The translations under genes and the position numbers were made by a program. Shown here one piece after another: positions 52,386 to 62,330 of a stretch of 64,000 bases of DNA. This DNA comes from Chromatium weissei. GTDB lineage: Bacteria > Pseudomonadota > Gammaproteobacteria > Chromatiales > Chromatiaceae. Numbering within the stretch: position 1 is the stretch's first letter; the number at the start of each line of letters is the position of its first letter. The notes beneath the pieces are model-generated. The model was not told the DNA's origin, did no database searches, and saw nothing but the letters and a program-made list of their open reading frames with translations. Where the stretch lies: assembly GCF_016583765.1 (NCBI RefSeq), contig NZ_NRRR01000008.1:43273-107272 (forward strand), read 5' to 3'.

Positions 52386-54466
52386 GCAACCCCAGTTGGT
52401 TCTCACGCTTGGGGCGTTATTTCCATCGCCCGATTTTCTTTTCCCTGACGGCACTGACGACGCTCGGCGCGATGTCGCTGTTATCGGCGGCGATTCAGGA
52501 CGGCGGCATCACGCCGTTGGAGCTGGCGCTGTTGATTTTGTACGCGATTTTGATGTTGTGGATCACCGCATCATTTTGGACGGCAGCACTGGGTTTTGTG
52601 CGCATTCTGCGTCGTCTGCGCCAGCAGGCAACTTCATCCATCACTTCGCGCCAGCAATCGCAGCCCGTGCTGGCAGACACAACCGAGCCCTGTAAAACCG
52701 CGTTGGTCATGCCGGTGTACAACGAAGACCCGAAGCGGGTGTTTGCTGGTCTGCGCGCAACCTATCAATCGCTGGTGGAAACTGGGCAAGCGGATGGTTT
52801 TGAGGTGTTCGTATTGAGCGACACCCGCGATCCCGACGTGTGGGTGCAGGAAGAAATGCAGTGGCGACGCTGGGCACGAGAATTGGGTGAACCCGCACGA
52901 ATTTTTTATCGCAATCGCGTTGAAAACACCGCACGAAAAAGCGGCAATTTGGCGGAGTTTTGTCGCAACTGGGGCGGTCGTTATCGCTACATGATTGTGC
53001 TGGATGCCGACAGCGTCATGGCGGGCGAGACGCTGGTAGAAATGGTGCGGCGCATGGAAGCCGATTCGCGTGTGGCACTGATTCAGGTTCCACCCGTGCC
53101 CGTCAATCGCTCGTCACTGTTTGCGCGAATGCTGCAATTTGCCGGCAGTCTGTACGGCAGCATGTTTGCGGCTGGGCTGTCGTACTGGCAGCAGGACACC
53201 GCCAATTTTTGGGGACACAACGCCATTCTGCGCGTGCGTCCCTTCACCGAGCACTGTGGCTTGCCACAACTGCCGGGCAATGAACCTTTTGGTGGCGAGA
53301 TTTTGAGCCACGATTTTGTGGAAGCCGCGTTATTGGCGCGAGCAGGTTGGAAGGTGCATTTGGCGGACGATCTCGGTGGCAGTTATGAAGAAATTCCGCC
53401 AACGTTGATCGATTACGCCAAACGCGACCGCCGCTGGTGTCAGGGCAATTTGCAACATTCACGGCTGGTGCTGGCGCATGGATTTAAGTCGTTGAGTCGC
53501 ATTCATTTTGTGATGGGCGTGATGTCTTATCTCGCTTCACCGCTGTGGCTACTGTTTCTGATTGCGACCGGCATCGAAGCCTATTTTCGCAGCCTGACCG
53601 TGCCGGTGTATTTTTTTGGCGACAACGTGCTGCCAGTGTGGCCGCAATCCTACGCCGTGGAAATGGCAACTGTTTTATGGGTGACGCTGGCGCTGCTGTT
53701 TTTACCCAAATTTTTGTCGCTGGTGCTGTTGGCATTTGATGCGAACTTGGCGCGGCGCTTTGGTGGATTGCCAAAAGCCGCGATCAGCGTGTTGATTGAA
53801 AGTTTCTTTTCCGTACTGCTCGCGCCCGTGCTGATGTTGTTTCAAAGCAAATTTGTGGTTGCAATTTTGTTACGCACCACCGTCGGCTGGCCAACGCAAG
53901 AACGCGGCGATCATCAAACCGGTTTTGCCGAGGCTTTTGGTGCGCACAGTGTGCACACGCTGATTGCGCTGGTCGCTGGTTTGGCAACCTATTTTTATGT
54001 GCCTAATTTCTTTTGGTGGTTTACGCCCGTGCTCGCCGGACTGGCGCTGTCGATTCCGGTGTCGATGATCACCAGTCGCATGGCGTTGGGACGTTTGGCA
54101 CGTCGTACAGGTTTGTTTTTAACGCCAGAAGAAACTAACGAGCCACGCGTGTTGCGCCTGTTGGAGGAAAATTTGGCACAAGCAGAATTGCCGGCCATGA
54201 CCAACGAAGACAATTTCTGGCTGCGGGCGGTGGTTAATCCCTGCACCTACGCACTTCACGCCGCGCAATTGCCGGATGAAGCACCGAGTCGGCGGCGACG
54301 TCATGCGTTGGAAGGGTTGATTTTCAAACTTCAAGACGGCGGCTTGAACGGATTGAGCACGCGTGAAAAACGGACGCTCATTTCTCATCGAGACGGATTG
54401 CATGAGCTGCACACTCTGCTGTGGAGCAACGGCGAATCACTCAATTCCACAATAAAATCAAACTAA
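52382..54466 (+). CDS. opgH: Glucans biosynthesis glucosyltransferase H (short form)
   Basis: Membrane GT2 enzyme that polymerises UDP-glucose into the glucan backbone. The 694-residue protein has N-terminal membrane segments, then the catalytic domain with [40 protein letters not shown] and [16 protein letters not shown]. The acceptor-site RRWCQGNLQ motif follows, then several C-terminal membrane helices. It is shorter than E. coli OpgH (847) because the N-terminal extension is missing; an in-frame TGA at 52367-52369 excludes a longer start. It overlaps the upstream small gene by 4 bases and the miaB start by 1 (TAATG). Confidence 0.95.
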   Translation: MSNPSWFSRLGRYFHRPIFFSLTALTTLGAMSLLSAAIQDGGITPLELALLILYAILMLWITASFWTAALGFVRILRRLRQQATSSITSRQQSQPVLADTTEPCKTALVMPVYNEDPKRVFAGLRATYQSLVETGQADGFEVFVLSDTRDPDVWVQEEMQWRRWARELGEPARIFYRNRVENTARKSGNLAEFCRNWGGRYRYMIVLDADSVMAGETLVEMVRRMEADSRVALIQVPPVPVNRSSLFARMLQFAGSLYGSMFAAGLSYWQQDTANFWGHNAILRVRPFTEHCGLPQLPGNEPFGGEILSHDFVEAALLARAGWKVHLADDLGGSYEEIPPTLIDYAKRDRRWCQGNLQHSRLVLAHGFKSLSRIHFVMGVMSYLASPLWLLFLIATGIEAYFRSLTVPVYFFGDNVLPVWPQSYAVEMATVLWVTLALLFLPKFLSLVLLAFDANLARRFGGLPKAAISVLIESFFSVLLAPVLMLFQSKFVVAILLRTTVGWPTQERGDHQTGFAEAFGAHSVHTLIALVAGLATYFYVPNFFWWFTPVLAGLALSIPVSMITSRMALGRLARRTGLFLTPEETNEPRVLRLLEENLAQAELPAMTNEDNFWLRAVVNPCTYALHAAQLPDEAPSRRRRHALEGLIFKLQDGGLNGLSTREKRTLISHRDGLHELHTLLWSNGESLNSTIKSN

Positions 54467-55791
54467 TGTCTCGTAAGCTCTACATTCAAACCTACGGCTG
54501 TCAAATGAACGATTACGACTCGGCACGAATCGCTGATCTGCTGCGCGAGTCGGCGGAATTGGAATTGACCACCGAGCCGGAAGAAGCCGATGTGTTGCTG
54601 CTCAACACCTGCTCCATTCGAGAAAAAGCACACGAAAAGGTGTTTTCACAACTGGGGCGCTGGCGACCGTGGAAACAGCAACGCCCAGAACTGGTGATTG
54701 GCGTGGGCGGTTGCGTCGCCAGTCAAGAAGGCGCAGCAATTCGGGAACGTGCGCCCTTTGTCGATTTGATTTTTGGCCCGCAGACGCTGCATCGCCTGCC
54801 GCAAATGTTGACTGCGTTAATGACCGAAGGTCGTCCACAAATCGACGTGTCCTTTCCGCTGATTGAAAAGTTCGACAGCCTGCCGACGGCGCAAACCAGC
54901 GGCGTGTCCGCACTGGTCACGGTGATGGAAGGCTGCTCGCGGTTTTGCACCTACTGCGTCGTGCCCTACACGCGAGGTCGTGAAATCAGCCGTCCAGTCG
55001 CCGATGTGCTGGCAGAAATCAGCGCGTTGGCAGCGCAAGGCGTGCGCGAAGTCAACTTGCTGGGACAAAACGTCAACGCCTATCGCGGACGCACCATCGC
55101 CGCTGAACGCTTTGATTTAGCAGAGTTAATTCGCCACGTCGCCAGAATTGACGGCATCGAACGCATTCGGTTTACCACCAGCCACCCAGTCGCCTTTTCC
55201 GAACGCCTGATCGCCGCATTTGCTGACGTGCCGCAACTGGTCAACGCGCTGCATTTGCCGGTGCAATCCGGCTCGGATCGCATTTTGAACGCGATGCGGC
55301 GCGGGCACACGGCAGCAGAATACTGTCGAAAAATCGAGCAGTTACGCGAAGTTCGCCCAAACATCAGCCTCTCCTCCGACTTCATCGTCGGCTTTCCCGG
55401 CGAAACCGAAACCGAATTTGCCGAAACGCTGGCGCTGGTCGATCACCTCGGTTTTGACCAAAGTTACAGCTTCATTTACAGCCGTCGCCCCGGCACGCCA
55501 GCCGCAAATGCGCCCGATGACGTCTCGCTAAACGAGAAAAAAGCGCGCTTGGAACAGTTGCAGCAACGTCTCACGCAACACGCGCAACACCTGAGTCGGC
55601 AAATGATCGGCACGGTGCAGCGTATTTTAGTGGAAGGTCATTCGCGCAAAGATGACGCGCAATTGGCTGGTCGCACTGAAAATAATCGCGTGGTTAATTT
55701 CACTGGCGCGGCGCATTTAATCGGCACATTTGTTGATCTCACCATTACCGAAAGCCTACCCAACTCACTTCGTGGTCAATTGCTTGCTTAA
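54466..55791 (+). CDS. miaB: tRNA-2-methylthio-N6-dimethylallyladenosine synthase MiaB
   Basis: Radical SAM enzyme adding the 2-methylthio group to i6A37 of tRNAs. The 441-residue protein begins [21 protein letters not shown]-terminal cluster Cys are in [17 protein letters not shown] and VGGCVAS; the radical SAM motif is [26 protein letters not shown] is typical of MiaB; a TRAM domain ends the protein. The ATG shares its A with the opgH stop. phoH, ybeY and corC follow as in many proteobacteria. miaA is not in the window. Confidence 0.97.
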   Translation: MSRKLYIQTYGCQMNDYDSARIADLLRESAELELTTEPEEADVLLLNTCSIREKAHEKVFSQLGRWRPWKQQRPELVIGVGGCVASQEGAAIRERAPFVDLIFGPQTLHRLPQMLTALMTEGRPQIDVSFPLIEKFDSLPTAQTSGVSALVTVMEGCSRFCTYCVVPYTRGREISRPVADVLAEISALAAQGVREVNLLGQNVNAYRGRTIAAERFDLAELIRHVARIDGIERIRFTTSHPVAFSERLIAAFADVPQLVNALHLPVQSGSDRILNAMRRGHTAAEYCRKIEQLREVRPNISLSSDFIVGFPGETETEFAETLALVDHLGFDQSYSFIYSRRPGTPAANAPDDVSLNEKKARLEQLQQRLTQHAQHLSRQMIGTVQRILVEGHSRKDDAQLAGRTENNRVVNFTGAAHLIGTFVDLTITESLPNSLRGQLLA

Positions 55792-55798
55792 TCTTCCC

Positions 55799-56779
55799 GT
55801 GTCAATACCATTTCAATTGCCTGTTTGCGATCTCAAACTCCATTCCGAAGACAACACCCGTTTGGCAAATTTATGTGGTCAATTTGATCAACATTTGCGC
55901 CAACTTGAATGCAGTCTTGGAATTGAAATCAATCAACGCGGCGACTGCTTTCGCTTAATTGGCGAAGCAACAGCAATTCACTGTGGCGAACAAATTTTGC
56001 AGCAGCTTTATGCAGAAACTGCTAATAGCGTATTAACGCCGGAGCAGATTCATCTCGCATTACAAACGGCAGGCGCGAATACACTACGCGAAGCAGTCAC
56101 GCCGCAATTGCCAGACATCGTGATTAAAACCAAACGCGGTTTAATTCGTGCACGCGGAAATCATCAGCAAGCGTATTTACACGCCATTCAAAAACACGAT
56201 ATTAACTTTGGCGTTGGCCCAGCCGGAACCGGCAAAACGTATTTAGCCGTTGCCTGCGCAATTGAAGCATTGGAAACCGAGCGCGTACGGCGTTTGTTAT
56301 TAGTGCGTCCAGCAGTAGAAGCAGGCGAACGTTTAGGCTTTTTACCCGGCGATTTAGCGCAAAAAATTGATCCCTATTTGCGCCCGTTATATGACGCACT
56401 CTTTGAAATGCTGGGCTTTGAAAAAGTCACCAAATTATTAGAACGCAACGTCATTGAAGTTGCGCCGCTGGCATTTATGCGCGGACGCACACTCAATCAC
56501 GCTTTCGTCATTCTCGATGAAGCACAAAACACCACGCCAGAACAAATGAAGATGTTTTTAACCCGTTTAGGTTTTGGTTCAACGGCCGTGATTACTGGTG
56601 ATTTAACGCAAATTGATTTACCGCGTGGACAGCTTTCTGGTTTACGACAAGCCGTTGAAATTCTAAAAGAAGTCAAGGGAATTAGCTTTACGACTTTTAA
56701 TGCTCAGGATGTCGTACGACATGCGCTGGTGCAGCGAATAGTGAACGCGTATGAGGCTTTTGAAGAGAATCAACAATGA
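55799..56779 (+). CDS. ybeZ: PhoH-like ATPase (YbeZ)
   Basis: A 326-residue PhoH-family P-loop ATPase, linked to RNA metabolism and to YbeY. The Walker A motif is GPAGTGKTYLAV, Walker B VILDEAQNTTPEQMKMFLTR, with LLVRPAVEAGERLGFLPGDL between them and ITGDLTQIDLPRG after. The start is set at GTG 55799 because translation then aligns with the YbeZ N-terminus (LKLHSEDNTRLANLCGQFDQ); the open frame extends upstream into miaB without a better start. No ribosome site is clear. ybeY follows 24 bases downstream. Confidence 0.93.
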   Translation: MSIPFQLPVCDLKLHSEDNTRLANLCGQFDQHLRQLECSLGIEINQRGDCFRLIGEATAIHCGEQILQQLYAETANSVLTPEQIHLALQTAGANTLREAVTPQLPDIVIKTKRGLIRARGNHQQAYLHAIQKHDINFGVGPAGTGKTYLAVACAIEALETERVRRLLLVRPAVEAGERLGFLPGDLAQKIDPYLRPLYDALFEMLGFEKVTKLLERNVIEVAPLAFMRGRTLNHAFVILDEAQNTTPEQMKMFLTRLGFGSTAVITGDLTQIDLPRGQLSGLRQAVEILKEVKGISFTTFNAQDVVRHALVQRIVNAYEAFEENQQ

Positions 56780-56803
56780 ATACAGTTGATCGTGTTGAAT
56801 AAT

Positions 56804-57307
56804 ATGACAACCTTAGAACTTGATTTGCAATTGGCGACAGAATGTGCGGAATTACCGTCATTGGCACAATTTGAACAATGGGTGATTGCTGCACTCGCTG
56901 AAACGCGAAAACGTGCAGAATTAACCATTCGCATTGTCGATGAACAGGAAAGTGCAATGCTCAATCGCACGTATCGCGGAATAGATCGCCCAACCAATGT
57001 ATTGTCATTTCCATTTGAATTGCCGCCGGGAATTGCACCCGATGATTCAATTGCTGATTTATTAGGTGATATTGTGATTTGCGCGGCAGTGTTGGAACGC
57101 GAAGCACGAGAACAAAAGAAAATGTTAATTGCACATTGGGCACATTTAGTCGTGCACGGCGTATTACATTTACGCGGTTTTGATCATCTTGATGACAGCG
57201 AGGCCGAGCGAATGGAAACACTTGAAACGCGCATTTTGCGCAATTTGGAATTTCCTTCACCCTATGATGATGATTCATTCAATCAGAATGCTCAGGAGCA
57301 CAATTAA
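56804..57307 (+). CDS. ybeY: Endoribonuclease YbeY
   Basis: Metal-dependent RNase involved in 16S rRNA 3' end maturation and ribosome quality control. The 167-residue protein has the zinc motif H-x3-H-x5-H in [11 protein letters not shown], preceded by [15 protein letters not shown] and [16 protein letters not shown]. The start is ATG 56804; a TTG at 56786 is the frame's first possible start. Gene order phoH-ybeY-corC is standard. Nothing odd. Confidence 0.96.
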   Translation: MTTLELDLQLATECAELPSLAQFEQWVIAALAETRKRAELTIRIVDEQESAMLNRTYRGIDRPTNVLSFPFELPPGIAPDDSIADLLGDIVICAAVLEREAREQKKMLIAHWAHLVVHGVLHLRGFDHLDDSEAERMETLETRILRNLEFPSPYDDDSFNQNAQEHN

Positions 57308-57310
57308 ACC

Positions 57311-58168
57311 ATGACCAGCGAGCGATCTAGGCGAGGTTTGTGGTTTAGCTCTTGGTTAGCTTTTTTGCGCCAGCGGCTAAATAACGAACCCCAAAGTAGA
57401 GAACAAATCATTGACTTTCTTAAAAATGCGCGTCAACACGAATTATTAGATACTGACGCTCTCAGCATGATTGAAGGTGTATTGCAGGTTTCTGATTTGC
57501 GTGTGCGCGATATTATGATTCCTCGCGCTGAAATGGTCGCTTTACGCCGCGACGATCCTCTCGAAAAAATTCTTCAAACTGCTGTGAAATCAGCACATTC
57601 TCGCTTTCCAGTTGTCGGCGATGATAAGGGTGAAGTGGTCGGTATTCTATTGGCAAAAGACCTATTAACCTTTTGCGTTGAAAATGGTCGTCGTGCATTC
57701 AACATTCGTGATTTATTACGCTCCGCTGTATTCGTTCCTGACAGCAAACGCTTAAATGTTCTATTAAAAGAATTCCGCTCTAGCCGCAATCACATGGCAA
57801 TTGTGGTGGATGAATATGGAAGTGCTGCCGGTTTGGTGACGATTGAAGATGTGTTAGAACAAATTGTGGGCGAAATTGATGATGAACATGATTACGACGA
57901 AGGTTCGGGTATTTTTCGCCGCGATGAATGTGAATTTAGTGTGAAAGCGCGCACGACGATTGAGGACTTCAATGATTATTTCGGTGTCGATTTTTCAAAT
58001 GATGAGTTTGATACCATTGGTGGATTGGTGATTAACGCGCTCGGTCATTTACCGAAACGCGGCGAAACTGTTGAATTGGGTGTATTCCATTTTACTGTAA
58101 TGCGTGCCGATAGCCGTCGTGTGCATTTGCTCAATGTTGTTCGTGCTGTATCAGCAATTGGAAATTGA
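57311..58168 (+). CDS. corC: CorC/YbeX-type CBS-pair transporter-associated protein
   Basis: A 285-residue cytoplasmic protein with two CBS domains (VSDLRVRDIMIPRAEMVALR, then VPDSKRLNVLLKEFRSSRNH) and a C-terminal CorC/HlyC domain (about 195-280). It has HMAIVVDEYGSAAGLVTIED and a VGEIDDEHD stretch, the hallmark of the family. YbeX/CorC affects Mg/Co homeostasis and ribosome function; the exact role is debated. It starts 3 bases after the ybeY stop. The next gene in E. coli is lnt, but here a lipoprotein gene follows. Confidence 0.95.
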   Translation: MTSERSRRGLWFSSWLAFLRQRLNNEPQSREQIIDFLKNARQHELLDTDALSMIEGVLQVSDLRVRDIMIPRAEMVALRRDDPLEKILQTAVKSAHSRFPVVGDDKGEVVGILLAKDLLTFCVENGRRAFNIRDLLRSAVFVPDSKRLNVLLKEFRSSRNHMAIVVDEYGSAAGLVTIEDVLEQIVGEIDDEHDYDEGSGIFRRDECEFSVKARTTIEDFNDYFGVDFSNDEFDTIGGLVINALGHLPKRGETVELGVFHFTVMRADSRRVHLLNVVRAVSAIGN

Positions 58169-58169
58169 A

Positions 58170-58736
58170 ATGTCTTTGCAAAAAAATAAATTGATCAATA
58201 ACCAATTTTGGTGCGCGGCAATTGCTTTGTTATTCACGAGCTTGTTATTGAACGGCTGCGCGGCGGTGCCCGCAACGGTGGCGGTGCAAGCGGCAGTAGG
58301 CGTGGCGCAAGCGGTTGCGAATCAGCAGTCCATGCCCGCAGAACAAACCGCCGCGGTGCCGGAAACGACTCGCCCGCCGCTCAATCCATGGGAAGACCCG
58401 ACCAGTCCGTTGTTTCAGCGTACGGTGTATTTCGACGAGGAAGCAGTTGAAATTAAACCTGAATTCTTGCCGATGCTGCGTGCTCATGCGCGCTATCTCG
58501 GTGAACATGCCGAGCGCCGCATCACGCTGGAGGGGCACAACGACACGCGCAGTAGCCGCGAATACAGTCTTTCGTTGGGCGAGCAGCGTGCCGATGCGGT
58601 GCGACGCTGGTTGTTGACGGAGGGCGTGCCGCCGCAGCAAATGGCGACGTTGAGTTACGGTGAAGAACAGCCCACCACTGCACAAATGAATGACTCCGCA
58701 ATGCAAAGTAATCGGCGCGTTGTAATTCAGTATTGA
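58170..58736 (+). CDS. OmpA/Pal-type peptidoglycan-associated lipoprotein
   Basis: A 188-residue lipoprotein. The signal peptide ends in the lipobox LNGC, with Ala at +2 (outer-membrane type), followed by an Ala/Val-rich linker. The OmpA C-terminal domain from about residue 82 has YFDEEAVEIKPEFLPMLRAH, ITLEGHNDTRSSREYSLSLG and EQRADAVRRWLL, which hold peptidoglycan-binding Asp and Arg. It is shorter and less conserved than Pal, and no tol genes are nearby. The ATG is one base after the corC stop, so it belongs to that operon. Confidence 0.88.
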   Translation: MSLQKNKLINNQFWCAAIALLFTSLLLNGCAAVPATVAVQAAVGVAQAVANQQSMPAEQTAAVPETTRPPLNPWEDPTSPLFQRTVYFDEEAVEIKPEFLPMLRAHARYLGEHAERRITLEGHNDTRSSREYSLSLGEQRADAVRRWLLTEGVPPQQMATLSYGEEQPTTAQMNDSAMQSNRRVVIQY

Positions 58737-58763
58737 CGCGCCAGCGCATTCATTTTATTTGCG

Positions 58764-58787
58764 GCAATTGCAATTGCAATTGCAATT
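58764..58787. repeat. Hexamer tandem repeat (GCAATT)4
   Basis: Four exact tandem copies of GCAATT in the 144-base gap between the OmpA-type lipoprotein gene and the acetolactate synthase gene, about 93 bases before that ATG. GCAATTGC-type words are common across the window, so this may be slippage of a favoured word. No function is evident. Confidence 0.6.
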
Positions 58788-58880
58788 CAAAAGCAAGTTT
58801 TACTGTCATCGCTCGGCGTTACCACACGCTGATTGTCATGGCAATTCATTCAACTTAATTTCCACGGAGGAAACGAGTTA

Positions 58881-60614
58881 ATGACCAACTCGATTCGTAC
58901 CGGAGCCGCGCTGCTGCTCGATGTGCTCACCGATCTGGGTGTTGATTATTTATTCGGACACACCGGCGGCGCGGTTATTCCTATTCATGTGGAATTGAAT
59001 AAACGGTTGCGGCGCGGTGATGCCGTGCCCAGTTTTATTCTGTGTCGGCAAGAAGGCGGCGCAGGACATGCCGCTGAAGGTTATGCGCGAGTCAGCGGAC
59101 GGGTCGGCGTAGCGCTCGCGACTTCCGGCCCGGGCGCGACCAATCTCGCCACGCCGATTGCCGATGCCTACAAAGATTCGCTGCCGACGCTGTTTATCAC
59201 TGGACAGGTGCCCAGCGGCGCAATTGGCACGGACGCATTTCAGGAAGTGGACACCGTCGGCATGACGCGCCCAATTTCCAAACACAATTATCTGGTTAAG
59301 GACGTGCGCGATTTGGAATGGGTGCTGCGTGAGGCTTACGCGCTGGCGCAGGAAGGACGACCCGGGCCGGTCGTCGTCGATATTTGTAAAGATGTGCAGC
59401 TCGCGCCCGTCACTGCGCAGAATCCGCCGCGTCTCCGTCATCGTGAACACACGCCATTCGACTCGGCACGAGCGGAGGCGATTCTTGACGCGCTGACGCA
59501 AGCCCAGCGTCCGGTGGTGAAAGCGGGTGGCGGCATTATTCACGCCAACGCGGCTGCCGCGCTCGTCGCCTTTGCGCAGCGATTTGATGTGCCGGTGACG
59601 ACGACTTTTAACGCGCTCGGCACATTACCCTTTGATTTACCGAATAATCTTGGAATGCCGGGAATGCACGGGACGATTCCCGCCAATTACGCGCTGCGCG
59701 ATGCGGATTTGATCGTGACGCTCGGTGGACGCTTTGATGATCGGGTTGCCGTGCGCGGTTTTGCCAGCAACAAACGCATTGCGCACGTCGATATTGATCC
59801 ATCGGAAATCGACAAAATGATTGCGACGGATTTGTCGCTGGTCGCTGGATTGGAGGAATTTCTGAATTACGCGCTGGCTTCTGGACGGAGCGCCGCGCAT
59901 TCCGAATGGCTGGCGCAAATCGCACAATGGCGCGAGCAGATGCCGAAACCCTATGAATTATCAGAATATATTAAGCCGCAGACGGTGATTGAAATGCTGT
60001 CGGAATTGACCGATGGACAGGCGACCATCGTCACCGGCGTGGGTCAGCATCAGATGTGGGCGGCGCAGTATTACCGCTTTCAACGTCCGCGCCAGTGGGT
60101 GAGTTCCGGCGGATTGGGCACGATGGGTTTCGGATTGCCAGCAGCAATTGGCGCGTGGTACGCCGATCCGTCGCGTCCGGTGATTCTGATCGACGGCGAC
60201 GGCAGTTTTCAGATGAACATTCAGGAGCTGGGCACGGTCGTCGCCAATCGCATTCCGCTGAAGATGTTTGTGTTAAATAACAGCTTTTTAGGCATGGTGC
60301 GGCAGTGGGAGGACATGATGGACGGCGGTCATCATTACGAAACCTGTTTGGCGCGTGTGGCGGATTGTGACGCAGATTGCACGGCACTGGATCAAAGCTG
60401 TCGGCGACAAATTCCCAATCTCATCGGACTGAAACACGTTTATCCGCGCCTCAACACGATGCGTATCAAAGACTCCGCCAATTTGCGCGAGCAGCTCGCC
60501 GCAGCACTTGCCGATTCCGGTTCGATGCTGGTCGATGTGTGGATCGACAAAGCCGAGAACGTGATTCCGATGGTGCGTCCCGGTCACACGCTGGCGCAGA
60601 TGATCGAATCCTGA
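58881..60614 (+). CDS. ilvB: Acetolactate synthase, large (catalytic) subunit
   Basis: ThDP enzyme forming acetolactate or acetohydroxybutyrate for branched-chain amino acids. The 577-residue protein has FGHTGGAVIPIHVEL, the catalytic Glu in CRQEGGAGHAAEGYAR, GRPGPVVVDICKDVQ, FDDRVAVRGF and the ThDP motif IDGDGSFQMNIQELGTVV. GGAGGAAAC lies upstream of the ATG. An unusual loop in the C-terminal domain holds Cys 489, 496, 500 and 507 (C-x6-C-x3-C-x6-C), where typical enzymes have a short segment. No ilvN regulatory gene is adjacent; pyrD follows. Confidence 0.93.
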   Translation: MTNSIRTGAALLLDVLTDLGVDYLFGHTGGAVIPIHVELNKRLRRGDAVPSFILCRQEGGAGHAAEGYARVSGRVGVALATSGPGATNLATPIADAYKDSLPTLFITGQVPSGAIGTDAFQEVDTVGMTRPISKHNYLVKDVRDLEWVLREAYALAQEGRPGPVVVDICKDVQLAPVTAQNPPRLRHREHTPFDSARAEAILDALTQAQRPVVKAGGGIIHANAAAALVAFAQRFDVPVTTTFNALGTLPFDLPNNLGMPGMHGTIPANYALRDADLIVTLGGRFDDRVAVRGFASNKRIAHVDIDPSEIDKMIATDLSLVAGLEEFLNYALASGRSAAHSEWLAQIAQWREQMPKPYELSEYIKPQTVIEMLSELTDGQATIVTGVGQHQMWAAQYYRFQRPRQWVSSGGLGTMGFGLPAAIGAWYADPSRPVILIDGDGSFQMNIQELGTVVANRIPLKMFVLNNSFLGMVRQWEDMMDGGHHYETCLARVADCDADCTALDQSCRRQIPNLIGLKHVYPRLNTMRIKDSANLREQLAAALADSGSMLVDVWIDKAENVIPMVRPGHTLAQMIES

Positions 60615-60654
60615 ACGCACCGCGCCAGCGCCGATGAATGACAATGGAATCAAC

Positions 60655-61686
60655 ATGATGAATTCTCACAATCTGTGGCAAATGCTGCGTCCGTTGATCT
60701 TTCGACTCGATCCCGAGCGCGCTCACAATTTGACGTTGCAATTGCTGGCGCAGTGGTCGGCGCTGTTTCGTGGCGAATTAACGGCGAGCGATGTGGCGCG
60801 AGCACCCGATTTAGCCGTGAACGCGATGGGCTTGCATTTTCCGAATGCGATTGGTTTGGCCGCCGGATTGGACAAGGATGCCGTGGCCATTCCGGCATGG
60901 CAGGCGCTCGGTTTTGGATTTATCGAAGTCGGCACGGTGACGGCGCATTCGCAGCCGGGTAATCCGCGTCCTCGGCTGTGGCGGTTGCCGCACGATGCAG
61001 CGATTGTGAATCGCATGGGATTTAACAACGCGGGCGCGGCGGCGATGGCGCGACGGTTGGAACGGCTGCGCTCGCGGCAATCGCTGCAAGTGCCGCTCGG
61101 GGTCAATCTCGGCAAATCGAAAATCACGCCACCGGAGCAGGCTGCCGACGATTATCGACGCAGTTTCGAGCAGGTTGGCGCGTTAGCCGATTATGTCGTC
61201 GTGAACATTTCCAGTCCGAATACGCCCGGACTGCGCGATTTGCAGCGCGTCGATGAAGTGGAACGCATCGTTGCCGCGATTCAAACGCCGAATCAGCAAT
61301 TGACGCACCCGCGTCCGCTGCTCGTGAAATTAGCGCCGGATTTGGCGAATGACGACGCGATTGCCTGCGCTCGCGCCGCGCTGCAAGCCGGTTGCGCGGG
61401 ATTGATTCTGACCAACACGACCATTCAATTTGACGGATTGACGAGCGCAACTGCCGAAATGAGCGGCGGATTATCGGGTCGTCCGTTGCTGGCGCGGAGT
61501 ACCGAATTGCTGCGAAACGTGCGAGAAGCGGTCGGCACGAAGCCGGTGTTAATTGGCGTGGGCGGAATTTTATCGCCCGCTGATGCGGCTGCGAAATTGG
61601 CTGCGGGCGCGAATCTCATTCAAATCTATAGCGGATTGATTTATCAAGGGCCCGGATTTGTGCGGAAACTCATTCGCACTTTATAA
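60655..61686 (+). CDS. pyrD: Dihydroorotate dehydrogenase (quinone), class 2
   Basis: Oxidises dihydroorotate to orotate with quinone as acceptor at the inner membrane, fourth step of UMP synthesis. The 343-residue protein has the class 2 N-terminal helix region (LRPLIFRLDPERAHNLTLQL), AAGLDKDAVAIPAWQALGFG, NRMGFNNAGAAAMARRL and YVVVNISSPNTPGLRDLQ with the catalytic Ser of this class. LIGVGGILSPADAAAKLAAG and QIYSGLIYQGP bind FMN. ATG 60655 is chosen (GGAA five bases upstream). It lies 40 bases after ilvB; a shared transcript is possible. Confidence 0.96.
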   Translation: MMNSHNLWQMLRPLIFRLDPERAHNLTLQLLAQWSALFRGELTASDVARAPDLAVNAMGLHFPNAIGLAAGLDKDAVAIPAWQALGFGFIEVGTVTAHSQPGNPRPRLWRLPHDAAIVNRMGFNNAGAAAMARRLERLRSRQSLQVPLGVNLGKSKITPPEQAADDYRRSFEQVGALADYVVVNISSPNTPGLRDLQRVDEVERIVAAIQTPNQQLTHPRPLLVKLAPDLANDDAIACARAALQAGCAGLILTNTTIQFDGLTSATAEMSGGLSGRPLLARSTELLRNVREAVGTKPVLIGVGGILSPADAAAKLAAGANLIQIYSGLIYQGPGFVRKLIRTL

Positions 61687-61694
61687 TGAAAACA

Positions 61695-61715
61695 GTGCTG
61701 AAATTCATTCAGCAC
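61695..61715. terminator. Hairpin between convergent pyrD and HAD gene
   Basis: GTGCTGAA and TTCAGCAC form an 8-bp stem around ATTCA. It sits between the two convergent stops, but no T run follows on either strand, so termination here would be weak or depend on other factors. Confidence 0.4.
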
Positions 61716-61724
61716 GACATCAAC

Positions 61725-62330
61725 TTAAAACGGGCGGTAATGCGGATAATTCGCCGCTGCTAATAATTCGTGATCGCCCGCCGAATCGCCATACGCATAC
61801 AGCACATAATTCGTTAAATCGCCGCACAACAATTGCAATTGGCGCACCTTCTCCATTCCACGACAATTCACTTCGGCAATTGCGCCGGTACAGCAATCAT
61901 CAATTGCGGTTATTCGCGTGCACAGCAATTCATTAAATTCTAATTGCGCGGCAATTGGTTCCAAATAAAAGTTTAATGACGCACTCACCATAATCAATTG
62001 ATGACCGCGTTCCCGATGCCACGCCATTCGCGCCAACGCCGCCGGTCGCAATTGTGTGGCGAGCACGTGCGCCGCGTGTTGTGCGCCGATTTGTTGCAAA
62101 CGCGCCACAGAGTCGTTTGCCAGCAACTTCATCAGCAGCCGCTGTTTGAATTGATTGCGATTGGAACGCCGCAACACCACGCGCACCGCTTCGCCGCTCA
62201 ATTGCGCCAGCGCCGCCGCCACGCGCATTCGTCCACAGGCGCGAAGTAGAAACGGCAAAAAAGTATCGTGAAAACTGATGGTTCCGTCGAAATCGAAGGC
62301 GGCAATCACAGGTTTTGCAGAATCAGACAT
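61725..62330 (-). CDS. HAD-IB family phosphatase
   Basis: A 201-residue HAD hydrolase of subfamily IB (SerB/CicA-like). Motif I is AAFDFDGTISFHDT with the nucleophile Asp, the helical cap follows, motif II is LIMVSASLNFYLEP, a Lys in GMEKVRQL serves as motif III, and motif IV is YAYGDSAGDHELL. Members hydrolyse phosphoserine, phospholipid-type or other small phosphates; the substrate is not predictable here. The ATG overlaps the end of recD by 8 bases, so the two are co-transcribed. Confidence 0.87.
   Translation of the reverse strand: MSDSAKPVIAAFDFDGTISFHDTFLPFLLRACGRMRVAAALAQLSGEAVRVVLRRSNRNQFKQRLLMKLLANDSVARLQQIGAQHAAHVLATQLRPAALARMAWHRERGHQLIMVSASLNFYLEPIAAQLEFNELLCTRITAIDDCCTGAIAEVNCRGMEKVRQLQLLCGDLTNYVLYAYGDSAGDHELLAAANYPHYRPF

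Noticed and set aside
58881..60614. Assignment as a different ThDP enzyme (glyoxylate carboligase or oxalyl-CoA decarboxylase)
   Set aside because: The catalytic Glu is present (CRQEGG), which glyoxylate carboligase lacks, and the sequence blocks follow acetolactate synthase throughout.
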